A stretch of DNA of 6,674 bases, taken from Deltaproteobacteria bacterium. GTDB lineage: Bacteria; Desulfobacterota; Desulfobacteria; Desulfobacterales; JAUVKB01. Positions 6,137 to 6,674 of this stretch are shown here, piece after piece. The notes below the pieces were generated by a model. The model made no database searches, was not told where the DNA came from, and was given only the letters and a program-made list of their open reading frames with translations. A program made the translations under genes and the position numbers. Within the stretch, counting starts at the first letter, position 1. Each line of letters opens with the position of its first letter. The DNA is taken from positions 1 through 6,674 of the forward strand of contig JAUVKB010000120.1 in NCBI GenBank assembly GCA_030596405.1, written 5' to 3'.

Positions 6137-6674
6137 ACTCGAATGATAATAGACTGATTATAAATCTTAAAAGCATATTCTTTAAATATCCAGGCACAAG
6201 TGAAAATGTCATTGAAAACCTTGACCTGAAATTGTACCGCGGAGATCGTATCGGCCTTATGTCGCCCAATGGCAGCGGCAAAACCTCGCTGTTTTACATT
6301 ATCATGGGGCTTTTAAAACCGAATGCCGGCAGTATTAAAATTTTCGGCAAACCGGTAGCTACGGGAAAAGATTTTGAAAAAGTCCGTCGCAGGATCGGCC
6401 TGCTTTTTCAGGATGCCAACGATCAGCTGTTCAGCCCAACTGTTTTGGAGGATGTGGCTTTTGGCCCTCTGAATCTGGGCAAAACACCTGAGCAGGCAAA
6501 AAAGATTGCAATAGAAACCCTTTATGACCTGGGACTGGATGGTTTTGAACACAGGATAACGCACAAACTTTCCGGCGGAGAAAAAAGGCTGGTTTCTCTG
6601 GCAACAGTTCTTGCCATGAAACCTGAAGTCCTGCTGCTTGATGAACCAAGCAGTGGGCTTGATGAAAAAACAAA
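6133..6674 (+). CDS. CbiO/EcfA-type ABC transporter ATP-binding protein, 3'-truncated by window edge
   Basis: About 180 codons are visible from the ATG at 6133 to the right edge, out of roughly 240-280 expected. The protein energises an ECF-type importer at the inner membrane, most often for cobalt or nickel ions in this subfamily. Visible motifs are Walker A SPNGSGKT at 44-51 (Lys50), a Q-loop at 92-103 within LFQDANDQLFSPTVLEDVAF, the signature LSGGEKR at 146-152, and Walker B VLLLDEPSSGLD at 166-177 (Asp170, Glu171). The Q-loop sequence with QLFSPTV is characteristic of CbiO/EcfA. The substrate cannot be read from the ATPase. Biotin (BioMNY) is an alternative given the adjacent bioF, but the two genes are divergent and separated by the gap. 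No CbiM, CbiQ or BioY lies upstream, which is unusual because the permease genes often precede this one. Confidence 0.92.
   Translation, partial: MNSNDNRLIINLKSIFFKYPGTSENVIENLDLKLYRGDRIGLMSPNGSGKTSLFYIIMGLLKPNAGSIKIFGKPVATGKDFEKVRRRIGLLFQDANDQLFSPTVLEDVAFGPLNLGKTPEQAKKIAIETLYDLGLDGFEHRITHKLSGGEKRLVSLATVLAMKPEVLLLDEPSSGLDEKT

Noticed and set aside
6093..6673. Open frames on the minus strand across the ABC ATPase
   Set aside because: They lie opposite clear Walker A, signature and Walker B motifs and show no domain features of their own.

Overview
This 6,674-base window is moderately AT-rich bacterial DNA with six substantial genes, two of them cut by the window edges. No rRNA, tRNA, CRISPR array or mobile element is visible. 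A canonical MoeA lies next to a second MoeA fused to a periplasmic-binding-protein-like domain. There is also an exported NifX-family protein and a compact bioF-bioD pair. Together these fit a strictly anaerobic, metal-cofactor-rich bacterium such as a sulfate-reducing member of the Desulfobacterota. That assignment is inferred from gene types and not from any marker gene.

Left part (1-3693): a secreted NifX/NifB-type domain protein runs leftward off the edge. A 148-bp spacer separates it from two tandem rightward genes. The first is moeA (472-1707). The second encodes a MoeA-like protein with a C-terminal PBP-like domain (called from 1756 to 3693). MoeA proteins insert molybdate, or in some lineages perhaps tungstate, into adenylylated molybdopterin. 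The pair plus the NifX-like protein suggests a locus for handling Mo or W, but the link to the NifX-like gene rests only on adjacency.

Middle part (3705-5634): bioF and bioD run leftward with an 11-bp overlap and converge on the second moeA. They encode the first and third of the four classical late steps of biotin synthesis. bioA and bioB are not in the window. BioD carries an unusual C-terminal tail built partly from an internal DNA repeat.

Right part (5635-6674): a gap of about 440 bp contains possible bioF promoter elements, an AT-rich inverted repeat and a perfect 12-bp-stem hairpin. After it comes a 19-codon micro-ORF with its own Shine-Dalgarno sequence. Its stop codon overlaps, as ATGA, the start of a CbiO/EcfA-type ABC ATPase gene that runs off the right edge. 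The micro-ORF may be a leader peptide or the scar of a deleted upstream transporter gene.

I did not find an obviously new multi-gene system. The items most worth a second look are the exported NifX-like protein beside the paired MoeA genes, the changed active-site positions in both MoeA proteins, and the micro-ORF upstream of the ABC ATPase.
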